A DNA stretch of 53,848 nt from Cudoniella acicularis (taxonomy: Eukaryota > Ascomycota > Leotiomycetes > Helotiales > Helotiaceae), in the NCBI GenBank assembly GCA_013054445.1, contig JAAMPI010000187.1:1-53848 (forward strand). Reading direction: 5' to 3'. The first letter of the stretch is position 1, and the number at the start of each line of letters is the position of its first letter. The translations under genes and the position numbers were made by a program. Below are positions 32,729 to 44,408 of the stretch, one piece after another. The notes below the pieces were generated by a model. That model made no database searches, was not told the origin of the DNA, and saw only the letters and a program-made list of their open reading frames with translations.

Positions 32729-35101
32729 CTAAAATGCTGACCCCTTTGCGTTACCCAATGGCCACCCGGAGAACAACCACTCGTCGTCTGGTTCAAACTC
32801 CATCCCCCAATCTTGCATCGACAAATCCAAATCCAAGTCACCAGCTGGTATTTCGGCCATTATTCCACCCGAAAATTGATCCTCTAGCGCAGCTGGCATC
32901 CTGCGCTTCAGAATTTCCTGGGATTGTCTCAAACTCGATATCGCCGCTTCGATCATATCTTCTTCCGAAGATGTCCCCTGCTCCAGTGCTTTAATGTGTG
33001 CTAAGGCGATGCAATACATCAAATGACTCTTCACGCCGGTTTCGCCCGCCTCGAGCGCTGGTATGCGAGATCGATCATGTCCTGTAATAGGCGTAGGTAC
33101 GGCTCGCGACTAGATTTGCTTTCCTCTGGGAAGAAACCTGGAAGGTCGTCTTCGAGAGGCGCGATCATTTCTTGGTAGATTATTATGACTGAATGGATTA
33201 AGATTTCTTTGAGAAAACCGCCGCTGATGAGGCGGAATCGTATATAGTCGTCTTTAACCTCACAATTATTGGAGTCTAGAACGGAATTCGAAGGAACTGT
33301 GTGCACAGCCATTGCTGTATCCAGATAGATTTTATGGGAGTAGTAGAAACGAGGGTCGTTTCTTGCTTTCATGGCAAAAGGGCGATGTAAAACAAGCAGG
33401 AACCGCTGAACCGTGAGGTCTAAAATCTTTCGGTGAAATGTGGTTGGCCTCAATCTTGCCAAGGGATCCTGTGCTGCTCGTGTAAAGAACGAATGGTTGT
33501 ATTTGTAGTTTCGTAAAAGTTCTTTATCCAGTCGGAGGACTTCCTCGTACGAAATTTCAACCCGGTAATCATTGACAAGGTTTGCTGCTTCGAGTCTAGT
33601 AGTAAGAGAACTCAGCAACGCAATTTGTAATGATGACTGCGTGAAGACGTGTGTTGGGTGTGAGGTTGGATGAGTAGCTGTTGATTCATCAATTTCATTA
33701 TCGTTGATGTTCGAGGGTGCCTCCGTGTCAAAATCATTGATTGAGATCATTGGTGACATTCCAGAATCGAGGCACGCTTGAATGTTGATTTCTAAAATCG
33801 TCGCCCAGAGTCTTCTTCTTACTTCATTGTGCAAGATAGAATAGCGCTTGAAGTATTTGGGATCTCGGTGGAAGCCCATTCCCATTGCGGTTCGTAGAAC
33901 GCTTCCTGTGTGATTCCAGAGAATATCTGCTCCAATATTGTATATTGAACGGGCAAGAAGTAGTAAGCATTCTACCTGGATAGAGGCTATGTGAAGTCGA
34001 CTCTTTTCCCTGGGACTTGCCAGCCAAAATTGAGCAGTATAGACCCAGTGAATTGCTTGCGTTTTGTGGGTGTCGAAATCAGGACCTTGGTAGAAGCAGG
34101 TGCCGATAGCCATTACTAAAAGAATCTTAATCAAAGAGACTGTTGAAGTAGCCTGGGGGTTAGCCCAGTACTGTGCGTATTCTTTTTGGAACGATGGAAT
34201 GTGAAGAATTCGGTGGATTGCCTCGTGTGTTCGTAAATAATGGCCGACTAGTTCATCCGCAATACTGCGAACAGGCATAGAGTGTTGAAAGCTGACACCC
34301 CACATTGTCCATTGGGGAGTTTGCGTTGCTTTGATTGCCCTAGCCATCATTTTACAGCTATCGAAGGCGGAATTAATTGCAGCATCAGCTTCCTTATTCT
34401 TCAGCTTCATGCCGTCGTTATCATTGGGATTGTCATCGTCATCCAGGTTGATTTCGAAGCACATGAATGACTTGGCCTGGCATTCGTCAATTTGAGTCCA
34501 AGACGGTGGGTGAGATGGTATCCTCTACCTGTGCGAGTGCGGACATCCAGTGACTGTGTCCAAAATATCGATTCTTTGTCATATTGCCTCTGAGGCTCCT
34601 GGCAGGAAGGCTTCTCGAGTTCCCAATCTCTGCTGCCTGGCCATTGATCTTGACCGATGAAAATACCTGTTTCAATCCCCCCACACGCTGAGCGAGGTCC
34701 TGGTCGACATATTGACCAGATGCTGTGGAGTGACTGTCAGAAATAGATTGTCCTGAAGTACTTGGCGTGTCATCGGAAATATTTTCGGGTGCAGTTGAAA
34801 ATCCCAGAACGTTTCCTCCTAAATCTTCACCAAGGACTTTCCCACCGTCACTAGAAACATCTCGAGTCGACCAAAGGGAATGGGACGAAATCGGTTGGGG
34901 CACGTAGTTCTTGAGTGAAGACAACCCTTCCGGACTATACGTGCATGTAGCACTTTTGGTTTTCCTGCATTGATCGCATGGATCCTTCCTGTCGCATTTG
35001 ACTTTTCGACGCCGACATTCTGCGCAAGACAAAGCCGGTCGTCGCCGTTTGCGAGGTAGGATGGCCAACTGGCTTGTGGGCTCGGGGATAAGGTCCTCCA
35101 T
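32729..35101 (-). CDS. Zn2Cys6 transcription factor (fungal-specific)
   Basis: Exon 1 (35101-34529) starts MEDLIPEP and holds the binuclear zinc cluster CAECRRRKVKCDRKDPCDQC...C with Cys at 26, 29, 36, 42, 45 and 53, preceded by a basic KRRR nuclear signal. A 52-nt intron (34477-34528) leads into exon 2, which carries the fungal_trans middle homology region (HYLRTHEAIHRILHIPSFQKEY, LLLLARSIYNIGAD, GMGFHRDPKYF, RRRLWATILEINIQACLDSGM). As read it stops at 33031 after a run of frame-shifted residues. One base out, the natural continuation (LEAGETGVKSHLMYCIALAHI) runs on to 32729 and ends with an acidic, possibly activating tail (DLDLDLSMQDWGMEFEPDDEW). So a base is probably missing near 33060. 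Full length would be about 775 residues. Its targets might be the neighbouring genes. Confidence 0.9.
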
Positions 35102-35480
35102 ATTACAACAAGAATGATATGATGAAATGAAATTCGAAGAAAAAAAGGATGCGGGAAAAGGCCGAAGAGGTCGGAGATATCTGCGAACTTCTCCAAGCAG
35201 GAATAGTTTCAGACGAGTCTTGTCGACTGGTTATCTCCGTCGGTGAATTCGGTCTTTTCGGCCCCTGAGACGATGAGGGAAAGACTTAACCGACTACCGC
35301 GATCCAGGCCGCCGACTGCAACTAGTTAGTATGTATGCAACTACCAGCTCTCGATACTATGTGTTGATCTATTTTAAAAACAATCCTCTAGGACAGAGCG
35401 TTATTGATCGGTAAAATTTCCATTGAATACCTAGTTATAAAAATATAAATTATTAAAGCTTATATTATATAAATTTCAGG
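35102..35480. other. Upstream region of the Zn2Cys6 gene
   Basis: No gene. The right half is AT-rich and leads into the tandem repeat. Confidence 0.45.
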
Positions 35481-35607
35481 AGGTTCGCGACTAGGTGCCA
35501 TTTAGGCTTCACTTCGCTTCTCAGGCCTCACTCCCTAAAATCTAGGCTTAGCATCGCTAATATTCAGGCTTCACCCACTAAGCTTTAGGTTTCACCTCAC
35601 TATGAAG
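35481..35607 (+). repeat. 19-23-bp degenerate tandem repeat, six units
   Basis: Units start at 35481, 35504, 35523, 35544, 35566 and 35587. Each begins AGGYTTCRC or a close variant, followed by a CTAA-containing tail. It is the same unit type as at 18781-18853 on the other strand; a two-unit piece also occurs at about 36271-36310. Confidence 0.75.
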
Positions 35608-36221
35608 TGACAGCACCCTCACCTACACCTGTTCGTAACACACCTTTTATAGCTTTATTTTCTTTTATAAAAAAAAGTAACTGCTTAAAGGCAAAGGAAT
35701 AATTTCGCAAAGGAATGCTACCTGTTATCATAAACTATGAAAAGGTTGTAATAAAGGAATTTTTCTACTGTATCCCCCCTACGGTTCGACGGAGTCTTTC
35801 CCAGACGTTGAATAGTGTCCTATTACTTATATACTCAGGGGGGGATGAGGCAGCTATTATTTTCCAGTCGTTTGTAAAGGGTGGGGACTAACAAAGCCTT
35901 GGATTAAATTTTGCTTGTCTTGAGCATTCAGCGTTAGGTGAGATGAGATGTCAGAGGAGAAGGACGATCGCGTTATGGCAGACCCCGAAAAGCAGTGGGG
36001 CAAAAATAGGCCGACAGTACCTCAGCTTGCCGGTGCACCACAATTAAAGTCTCCCCTTTCCCCAACTCAAAGTGTGCTAACCCTTGCTCTACATGTCAAA
36101 TAGTGCCTGAAAACATCTTCTCTCAAGGGATCCTTTGTTCCCCTAGCTTTTATGTATTAAGGTAGCTACAGTATTATTTTTTTCCTAACCCCTTTACCAC
36201 TATGGGCTAAGCGAGGTCTAA
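35608..36221. other. Intergenic stretch between repeats
   Basis: No gene seen. AT-rich runs such as TTTTATAAAAAAAAG follow the tandem repeat, as at the other copy. The piece is bounded on the right by the MITE. Confidence 0.4.
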
Positions 36222-36493
36222 CGAGCCTGGTCGGATAAGTCTAGGTTTTCAGGGTATATTTAAGCGATTTTCAGGCTTCGCGACCCTGTATTCAGGCTTC
36301 CGAAAATCAAAGTCATCATGATCACTTGAAAGTTATAAAATAACCAGGAATAATTATAATATGAAATCTGGAGATCGTGAGTTATAAAGGGTAGTGATAT
36401 TTTCTATTCACTAGCTTTTAAAAGTTTACGATTTTTCAATTTTCTTTCACTAATAAAATGCCCTGAAAACCCAGACTTATCTGACCAGGCTCG
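36222..36493. mobile_element. MITE with 33-bp inverted ends and TAA duplication
   Basis: The left end 36222-36254 (CGAGCCTGGTCGGATAAG...) and the inverted right end 36461-36493 agree at 31 of 33 positions. TAA stands on both sides (36219-36221 and 36494-36496), a 3-bp target duplication of the TWA type made by PIF/Harbinger transposases. It is 272 bp long, AT-rich inside and without an ORF. Two copies of the AGGCTTC repeat unit lie inside it. Confidence 0.8.
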
Positions 36494-36545
36494 TAAGGCC
36501 ACCGTAACAAATTAATGGAGGCGTTGTATTCCACAGTGCAGGAGC

Positions 36546-39245
36546 TTGAACAACGTGGACAACCCTGAGGGCAAGCCCATTTTCGGAAGCAACAGCGCCA
36601 ACTCTCCCCTAAACCCGCACGACGATAAGTTTAACGTGCGTGCGTGGGCCACGAGTTTCGCCCAAGCCGCCCACGAACGCGGCCAGAGCTTCCGTCAGGT
36701 TGGACTGTGTTTCCAAAACCTGAATGTATTCGGGTATGGCACACCGACCGACTTCCAGAAGAATGTCGGCAACATCTGGCTGGCGCTGCCAGGCATGTTT
36801 CGTCGTCTCTTCTCCCGCACGGCAGGTGGCCACACTCGAATCGACATTCTGCGCCAGTTTGATAGCAACATCCGCGCCAGCGAGATGTGCGTTGTCTTGG
36901 GCCCGCCGGGTTCGGGCTGCTCGACCCTCCTCAAGACCATGGCGGGAGAAATGAACGGCATCTATGTCAATGAGGGTTCGTATTTCAACTATTAGGGCAT
37001 CTCGGCCCAGGAGTCGACGTCCACTTTCCCATGTTGACCGTGGGTGAGACACCGACTCCCAACTCAAGCTCGACACGCAGACTAGACTCGGCAAACGCCA
37101 TTGAGTTCTGCAGGACCCTGAGGCTCCAGTGCGAGTTTTTCGGCCAGACGTGTGCTGTATCCATGTGCCAGGCCCCCCAGACCGCCTACGACCTCTTTGA
37201 CAAGGCCCTCGTCCTATATTAGGGACGCCAGATCTACTTTGGGCCTGCATCCAAGGCAATGGAGTACTTTACCAACCTAAGATTTGAGTACCCAGCGCGT
37301 CAGACAACGCCAGATTTCCTTACCTCCATGACTTTTCCGGCAGAGCGCATATCCCCGGCCCTGGCCCTGCCCCAGATCCAACCCCGCGCACCCGCACCCG
37401 CCCCCGCAGACTCCCGACGAGTTTGCAAGCGCCTAGAAGAACAGCCCCGAGTACAAGGCGCTGCAAGTCGAAATCGACCAATACAAGACGCAGCATCCGA
37501 TCGGCGGCCCCGACGCCAAGACCTTCCGGCGGCCCAAGCAGTCACACCAAGCCAAGGGACAACGCGTCAAGTCGCCCTATATACCCTGACCTACACCCAG
37601 CAGGTCCAGCTTTGCTTTTGGCGTGAGTATAGGCAACTGAAGCAGATCCCTCGCAAGCCATCATGGTAGTAGTTGCGAATACCATCATGGCTCTCATTAT
37701 ATCGTCCTTGTACTATAACACGGGCACCAACACGGCCGCTTTCTACGGCCGCGCGGTCATTCTTTTTATTGCCATCTTATTCAATACTCTTTCCTCAATG
37801 CTTGAAATTATGACGCTGTATGCTCAACGGGCCATCGTGGAAAAACAATCCCGCTATGCCTTTTACCACCCGTCGGCGGAATCCTATGCTTCTGCCCTAG
37901 TGGATTTTCCTTTGAAGGTCCTCAACACCCTTTTCTTCAATTTAGTGTTTTACTTCATGACCAACCTCAACCGTGAGCCCGGCCCCTTCTTCTTCTACCT
38001 GTTGATGGTATTCCTCCTTGTTGTGGCCATGTCTGGTGTCTTTAAATCCATGTAAGTTCACAGGACTATAAAAGACGGGTGGAGAAAGTACTGACATCTT
38101 CCCAGCGCCTCGCTGTCACGGACAGAGCAGCAGGCCATGGTTCTCGCCTTGGTATTGCTGCTTGCCTTGCTTATCTTTACAGGGTTTGTCGTCCCAATCG
38201 ACTACATGCTGGGCTGGTGTCGGTGGATCAATTATGTGAACCCCGTCGCCTATGGCTATGAAGCACTCATGGTCAACGAGTTTCACAACCGCAACTTTTC
38301 GTGCTCCGCCTATATTCCCGATTATGCGAATGCCACTGCGGGAAATATAGCTTGCAACGCGGTCGGAGCCGTCGCCGGCCGGCGCTATGTCAACGGGGAC
38401 GACCACATCAATTCAGCATACAGCTACTACCACAGCCATAAATGGCGCAATGTTGCCACCGTCATCGCCATGGCAGTTTTCACTCATCTCGTATACTTCA
38501 TCGCTAGCAAATGTATTCAAGCCAAAAAGTCCAAGGGTGAAGTTCTTGTCTTCCGTCGAGGTTTCGTTCCACTATCTTCCGCCAAGGGTGGTAATGATGT
38601 CGAGAAGTCGCTCTCCGGTCTGGTACCCGTGGTAGAGAAATAGACTGGGTCCACATCCAGCAAAGAAGGAACCTTTCGGGGCTCCACAAGCGTCTTCCAC
38701 CAGAACAACGTGTGCCACAATATCAAGATCAAGGGCAAACCTCGGCGCATCCTGGACCACGTCGATGGTTGGGTTAAGCCCGGGACTCTCACGGCCTTGA
38801 TGGGTGTTTCAGGGGCTGGCAAGACCAGCCTTCTGGATTGTTTGGCTGATCGCCGTATGGGCGTGGGCGTCATCACAGGTGAGACTTTTGTCGCCGGGAA
38901 GATACGTGATGAGAGCTTCCAACGCAAAACTGGTTTTGCCTAGCAGCAGGATATGCACCTTCAGACTAATACTGTACGAGAGATAAGGCTATCTTCATTT
39001 CCCCTGGTCCATTGTCCATTCCAATCATATTGGCGATTTTCGGCGCACACGGACTGACTTCTCATCACAGGCTCTGAATTTCTCGGCTCTCCTTCGCCAG
39101 CCGGCCAATGTCCCAAAGGAGGAAAAGTTAGCGTACGTGGACGAAGTCATCAAGTTGTTGGATATGCAAGAGTATGCCAATGCCGTCATTAGTGTGCTAG
39201 GTGAAGGCCTCAGCATTGAGCAACGCAAACGCTTGACGATTGCAT
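36546..39245 (+). pseudogene. Truncated PDR-type ABC transporter
   Basis: The order is that of fungal pleiotropic drug resistance transporters: N-terminal RAWATSFAQAAHERGQSFRQV, first Walker A (LGPPGSGCSTLLKTMAGEMNG), TMD1 helices (GRAVILFIAILFNTLSSMLEI, FFFYLLMVFLLVVAMSGVF), the extracellular loop after GWCRWINYVNPVAYGYEAL, and the second ATPase ([16 protein letters not shown]), ending after [11 protein letters not shown] at about 39245. Missing are about 120 residues of NBD1 including its signature, the rest of NBD2 and all of TMD2. In-frame TAG stops stand at 36993, 37220, 37434, 38641 and 38941, and there are frame changes near 37350 and 37660. The introns at 38054-38104 and near 38980-39070 remain recognisable. 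The gene is clearly dead. An in-frame ATG at the 5' end was not found, so an upstream exon is lost. Confidence 0.85.
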
Positions 39246-39249
39246 TTCA

Positions 39250-41315
39250 CTCAAAACGCAACCCGTACACCTCGAAACCAAACCTTCTCACTATCCCTCC
39301 AAGCCTCCCCATCAGCCATGACCCGCGCAACCTCCACGCCACAAGCACTCTCACTCCATGAACCCTCACCAAAAAGCACTTCCTTCTCTTCATTCCAATA
39401 CCTAGCCATCCCACCAGGCGGCGGCCTCCAAACATTCAAAATATATTAAACTCCACCGCGAACAAAAATCCCCACCAGCTGCGCCAAATAATACAACTTG
39501 GTCGCCCCTTGCGGTATGCCCTTCACCCCTATATTTTCCAGAAACCCTGGGAAATTAGGGACAACTCCTGCGATGTATGCCACGTAGGCTCGTCAGTTCC
39601 AGCCGCCTTTGTAGTAATACAATCCGGTGTTTGAAGTGGTGAAGAGGTCGGGGACGTTGATCTATCTTTTGCGGATGAAGAAGCAGTCGCAGAGAACGAC
39701 GCCGAGGATGCTTGAAAGGAAGATTTGATAAATAAATAAAGGTAAGTAAACAGGTAAAGAAATTAGGGAAGTTTGGGTTGGCACCTTCCGAGGTAGTTTG
39801 TGAAGGTGAAGCTTGTGTTGGATAGCTACGAGGGGTTGATAGCGAAGGATAGGACGAGGATTATAACTACTCCGCGACGAATGTTCACGAAGCTGAACAA
39901 AAACTTGTTAGAGGCGATCAGAGTTTGAGAGGTAGAAAGAGTTGGTACCGGGGGAAGAGAGCTGAAGTATCATTTCTAGTAGAAATCAGATTTGCTAGAA
40001 CGTTACTTGTAATTTGAGCAAAACCGAAACCGAGTGCAATGAAAAAGACAGCCGCTCGAGTCTTGGGGTTGTAATCGAGCAGAAAAAACCCGTCGAGGAT
40101 TGAATTTGGGTCCCAAAGCAGCTATCCTTGGTCAACTTTTGCATTATAGAAAAAGCCAAATAGAACAAGGCGGGTATTACCTCTCCAAGAATGACACTAG
40201 ATGAGCTGGTGACGAAAATTCCAAAGAAACTGACTATAGTAGTTGCAAGAGGATGATAGAAAAGCGGTGGCCATAGAGGATCATTGGGTTTCATGGCATA
40301 GCGACTCACATCTGAGGCATTTAAAGAAAACGTGACTTCGTTCGCAGCCATGATCATAGCTTGGCTCACGAAAACCTAGTAAATAACCTTAGCATTTGAT
40401 GTTCAAAGATGGGGGAAATAATTAATTACCCATCCTTTACTCTTTCCTGCAGGGATATTGGAACCTTGAAGAATAACCGGCCCAACTCCATTCGCTAAAT
40501 GAATCGACCATCCGAAAAATGCAATCAAGCAGGTAAGCATGATAGCCGCCTTGACGATAATGAGCTTCTTGAATCTGTGAGTTTTAAAATATGTGCTGGA
40601 GAGAGTGCAGAGCCAGGCGATGACGAAACCTATCAGACGCCCTCCTGCCATAGTAACTTCTGGTCCGAACGGATTGGGAACGTTAGCGATGGAAGGGAAT
40701 ATAGCGTGTAGCATGACATAGAAACTGTTGCCCCAAGATTTCTCTCAGTTAGATTAGTTAGCGTAGTGATCTTGGATCCTCTTACGCCGTTACACCTTGG
40801 ACACCACACTAGATTATGGTCATGACATTTCGATTGAAGATAGGCCAGAGGCTTCCCCATATCCTGAAGCTGGCGCGTGTGATGACTGGGAAACCAATGC
40901 GGTAGACTGCGCCGGGTTTGCCGTTTGCTGTGATGAAAATTGAATTTAAGGATTGACCAACGATGACCGTAAGCCTGTCACAAAATCATCAACAAACCTA
41001 AACACTCAACATAGGTTTACAGTACTCACCAGTCCAGCAATAACACTAATAGAAGCAATCGTCCATGTAACAACATTAGCCTCTTCTGCAAACCAGATCA
41101 AGCGATCTGCAATAAAATAAGCCGCATCCATCAAAAAATATAAGGGTTTCGTACAAGTCTATTTCCCCCAAGTCCGATTTTCCTTGGAAATCGGTCTCAG
41201 ATCTTCGTTAGACAGATATAGTTCACCTTTTGTGATTCCCTCGGGTTGAGGAAGCTCTATTTTCTGTATCAGTCGCCGGTGGAGACCCACTGTGAACCCA
41301 AAACCGCCGATGGCT
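39250..41315 (-). pseudogene. NCS1-family nucleobase/allantoin permease relic
   Basis: On the minus strand a nearly complete NCS1 transporter can be followed: LYLSNEDLRPISKENRTWG (start), AEEANVVTWTIASISVIAG, HAIFPSIANVPNPFGPEVTMAGGRLIG split into legible parts, NEVTFSLNASDVSRYAM (substrate-site region), FFGIFVTSSSSVILGEV, LSSILGVVLCDCFFIRKR, INVPDLFTTSNTGLYYYKGGW and YLAQLVGIFVRGG with a NVWRPPPGG tail. It contains stops at 41161 (TAG), 39828 (TAG), 39664 (TAG), 39595 (TGA) and 39448 (TAA), all inside conserved blocks. NCS1 permeases import purines, cytosine, uracil, allantoin, thiamine or related compounds. It faces the ABC relic tail to tail, and the two meet at about 39245. Confidence 0.82.
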
Positions 41316-42390
41316 TACTTGCTATTATTGATGTGAAAGTTTGCCTGGGCGGGCTTTCGTCTCATATACCAAGTTTGCAGTTTGCGGCGGCAGAGTAGTC
41401 GGATTTCCTAAAATCACTACCTCTGACTCCGATGCAAGTGTCTGGGTTTGTAATCTCTATCGAATAAAGTGTTTCACTGAATCCAAAGGTTCTACAACTA
41501 TTGATTTGGGAAGTCGGGACGAAGATCTTGGACTGATGGATATAGAACATGGATGGAGTTGAGATAAGGTATTCAGAAGTAGGATAGTTGGCAACCGACA
41601 CTGCTTGTCCTTTTCTAAATGGGGAGCAGAGACTATGAAGTACCCCACGTGCTTGCCCACCTTACCCCTATCCTAGACTCGCTTAACTACCCCGCTGACC
41701 TTTCGGGATGCGCAACGACTGAACTAAGCTTACCATCCTTAAGTCCAGCAAATCCCAAGCGAAAAAATGCATCTGGTGTGTTTAAAATTATGAGACAGGG
41801 TCACTAAGAAGAGAGATACGAACTTAAAAATGGCTTGTACGGGGCCATGAATAGTTAGTCTGAATAGGTATCTGATGCGCGGATGAACTTCAAAAGTGGA
41901 GAATATGGAGCGTCGAGATAAGCAACTCTAGGTTCGATATATTGGCACTGTTATAGTGCCACTGTATCTTTCCTATCAGTTCAATGGCTCCTAAACGTAT
42001 TTCCCGAGCCAAGAGTCTGGTTTCTGCAGTGTCTTCAACTCTGACGAGGAACAGATTTGTCAGATAGCTGAGAACTGCATCGGCTCACGATCCGTCGGGT
42101 CCAATCGAATTCTGACACAACTGATTTCAAGGGGCAAGGAGTTGCCAAGCATCCCGGCATCTCAGCGCCAGTTCAAGTGATGGGAAATCGAAGAGGAGCC
42201 CTGTAAGATTTAGATGGGCTTAAATTGAGGCCTAGGTCGTTCAGGTCCCTGGTATCTTTTGATACCATTCCGATGATGGATAATGTGGTATGGAACTGGT
42301 CTCTTTATAGCCAGACTGGTATCTTACTTAGACTCTCCCCAAAAACGATGGCCTCAACATGGCCTAAAATTGAACGCCGAGTCGAAATTG
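41316..42390. other. Intergenic stretch between two pseudogenes
   Basis: Short frames only. The right end may hold the lost first part and promoter of the FMN monooxygenase relic, and the left end that of the permease. No repeat recognised. Confidence 0.4.
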
Positions 42391-43945
42391 TCTTTGTTGA
42401 ACAGAAATACCGAATTAGACCTCAAATTCAATCACCCAACAGCCATCCAAGAAGAAACCGCCAACGGCCATCCCAAAAAGAGGCCTCTCATCCTCAACGC
42501 CTTCGCCTGCAATTCCGTAGGCCATCTCGCACCAGGTCTCTGGAGACACCCCAAAAACAAACAGACTACACGAAACTAAATTTCTGGACCGACCTCGCCA
42601 TTCTCCTCGAAAAAGAGAATTTCCACGCTTTATTCCTCGCTGATATTCTGGGACCTTACGATGTATACAAAGGGCCTCATAACCACGGACCAGTCGTTAC
42701 ATCAGCCGCAGTATTTCCAGTAAACGACCCACTTTATACCGTTCCTGCAATGGCGGCGGTTACGAAAAATCTGGCTTTTGGGATCACGGCCAGTACGACG
42801 TATAAACAGCCGTATGCGCTTGTCAGGAGGTTCTCGACTGTGGATCATTTGACGGATGGAAGGATTGTGTGGAATATCGTTACGTCGTATCTGGACAGCG
42901 CTGCAAGGAACTTTGGATTGTCGACACAGGTAAGCTTTACTTCCACATACTTTTTGCGATAGTAAATGTGATATACTGATAGTAAGAATTTTAGGTGGAA
43001 CACGACGAGCGATATCAAATTGCAGACGAGTACATGGACGTCCTCTACAAGCTCTGGGAAGGCTCTTGGCGGGATGACGCTGTGGTAAAAGACCTCAAAA
43101 ATGGCCAATATGCAGTTTCAGAACGAGTTCGACCAATCAACCACCAGGGTAAATATTTCACGGTACCAGGAGTTCATATCTGCGAACCATCGCCGCAACC
43201 CACATCATTCCTTTTTCAAGCCGGCACGTCAAAATCAGGGAGAGAATTTGGGACCAAGCACGCAGAAGCCATCTTTGTTGAAGGACAAACCCCGGAAAAG
43301 GTCAGGCCGTCTGTGCATACGATCAAGAATCCTGGGCAGCAAAAGTATGGCTGTGATCCAGAGAGTATCAAGTTTATTGCTGCAATCAATATCATCGTTG
43401 CTGAGAGTGACGAAACTGCGAAAGTGAAACGTGATGACCTAGCTTCATATGGTAATAAAGAGGGCACATTGGCCATGTTTGGAGGATGGACTGGGATCGA
43501 TCTCTCTACCTACTCAGATGACGAGGATTTCCGCTTTGTTAAGATGCCGGCGGTGCAGAGCATGATTTACCATTAGACTGAAACTGTACCTAGAACTAAG
43601 GATTTGAAATGGACGAAATCGAGAATTATGAAATATTTAAATCTAGGTGGTATTGCGGGTAAAATTGTAGGAGGTTCAAAGACTGTTGCTGGTGAGTTGA
43701 AGAGATGGGCTGAGGTCGCTGATGCGGATGGGTTTAACCTCTATAATCTTGAGAAACCGGGGGCGTTTGAGGGTATCATTGAGTTTGTCCTCCCAGAACT
43801 CAGGGCACATGGTATCTTCCGCGACAGAGTAGAAACAAGTGGACTTACAGCTAGAGAAGCCTACCTGGGAAAGGGAAACTCCAGGTCACTGACAGACCAC
43901 CCTGGGAGCAAGCACAAGTGGGTAAAGAAGCAGGAGGAAATATAA
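42391..43945 (+). pseudogene. FMN-dependent monooxygenase relic (NtaA/SnaA/DszA type)
   Basis: The first piece reads KKRPLILNAFACNSVGHLAPGLWRH. A net one-base loss near 42550 moves the frame to TDYTKLNFWTDLAILLEKENFHALFLADILG, followed by typical bacterial-luciferase-like blocks (AAVTKNLAFGITASTTY, RRFSTVDHLTDGRIVWNIVTSY). A GT-AG intron (42930-42994) leads to DERYQIADEYMDVLYKLWEGSW, HICEPSPQPTSFLFQAGTSKSG and WAEVADADGFNLYNL, with the end at 43945. A TAG stops the frame at 43574, where homologues have a conserved residue before TETVP. The family uses FMNH2 from a partner reductase to open or hydroxylate nitrogen or sulphur compounds. Only two lesions are seen, so gene death may be recent, or one of them may be a sequence error. 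No start codon was fixed. Confidence 0.75.
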
Positions 43946-44408
43946 GCATTGTGTCACATTGAGCACTATATACAAATAGGTGTTCACATCGTTATTTACC
44001 TCTAACCCGTAACGTCAACCTTAACCACCAGGGAACTTAATGATTTATTCTAGAGAAAGAGTGTCAAAATATTATGCGATCTTCATCCCTCGGCATAGAA
44101 CAACATCACTTGAGATAGTTTGATTGTGTCAAGACATACGGGATAGTTGGATAAGCCAAAAGAAAATAGATGATAGTAAGAAAACAATACATAGTACCAT
44201 CAGACGTACAATTTCCGCTCCCGCTACCCGATGATCTAAATTCCTCAAGGCAATTGGCATACCGCTTGCAGTATTTAACGGCAAAAAGAATGTGGCAATC
44301 CACCACGATAGACTTGCTTTTCATAAGCTTCCCTAGAACACTCCGCATTCTCACGTCGCTTAGAGGCTTAATTCAGTTTTTTGCTATCTTCCATAAACAC
44401 AATCAGAT
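43946..44408. other. Intergenic stretch
   Basis: No gene. Presumably the 3' regions of the flanking convergent units. Confidence 0.5.

Noticed and set aside
35770..35800. GGTTCGACGG resembling a tRNA B box
   Set aside because: No matching A box, acceptor stem or cloverleaf could be built on either strand; no tRNA gene was found in the window.
36546..43945. TAG as a reassigned sense codon
   Set aside because: Intact genes in the same window end in TAG (for example at 11199, 13889 and 44409), and the relics also carry deletions and frame changes.
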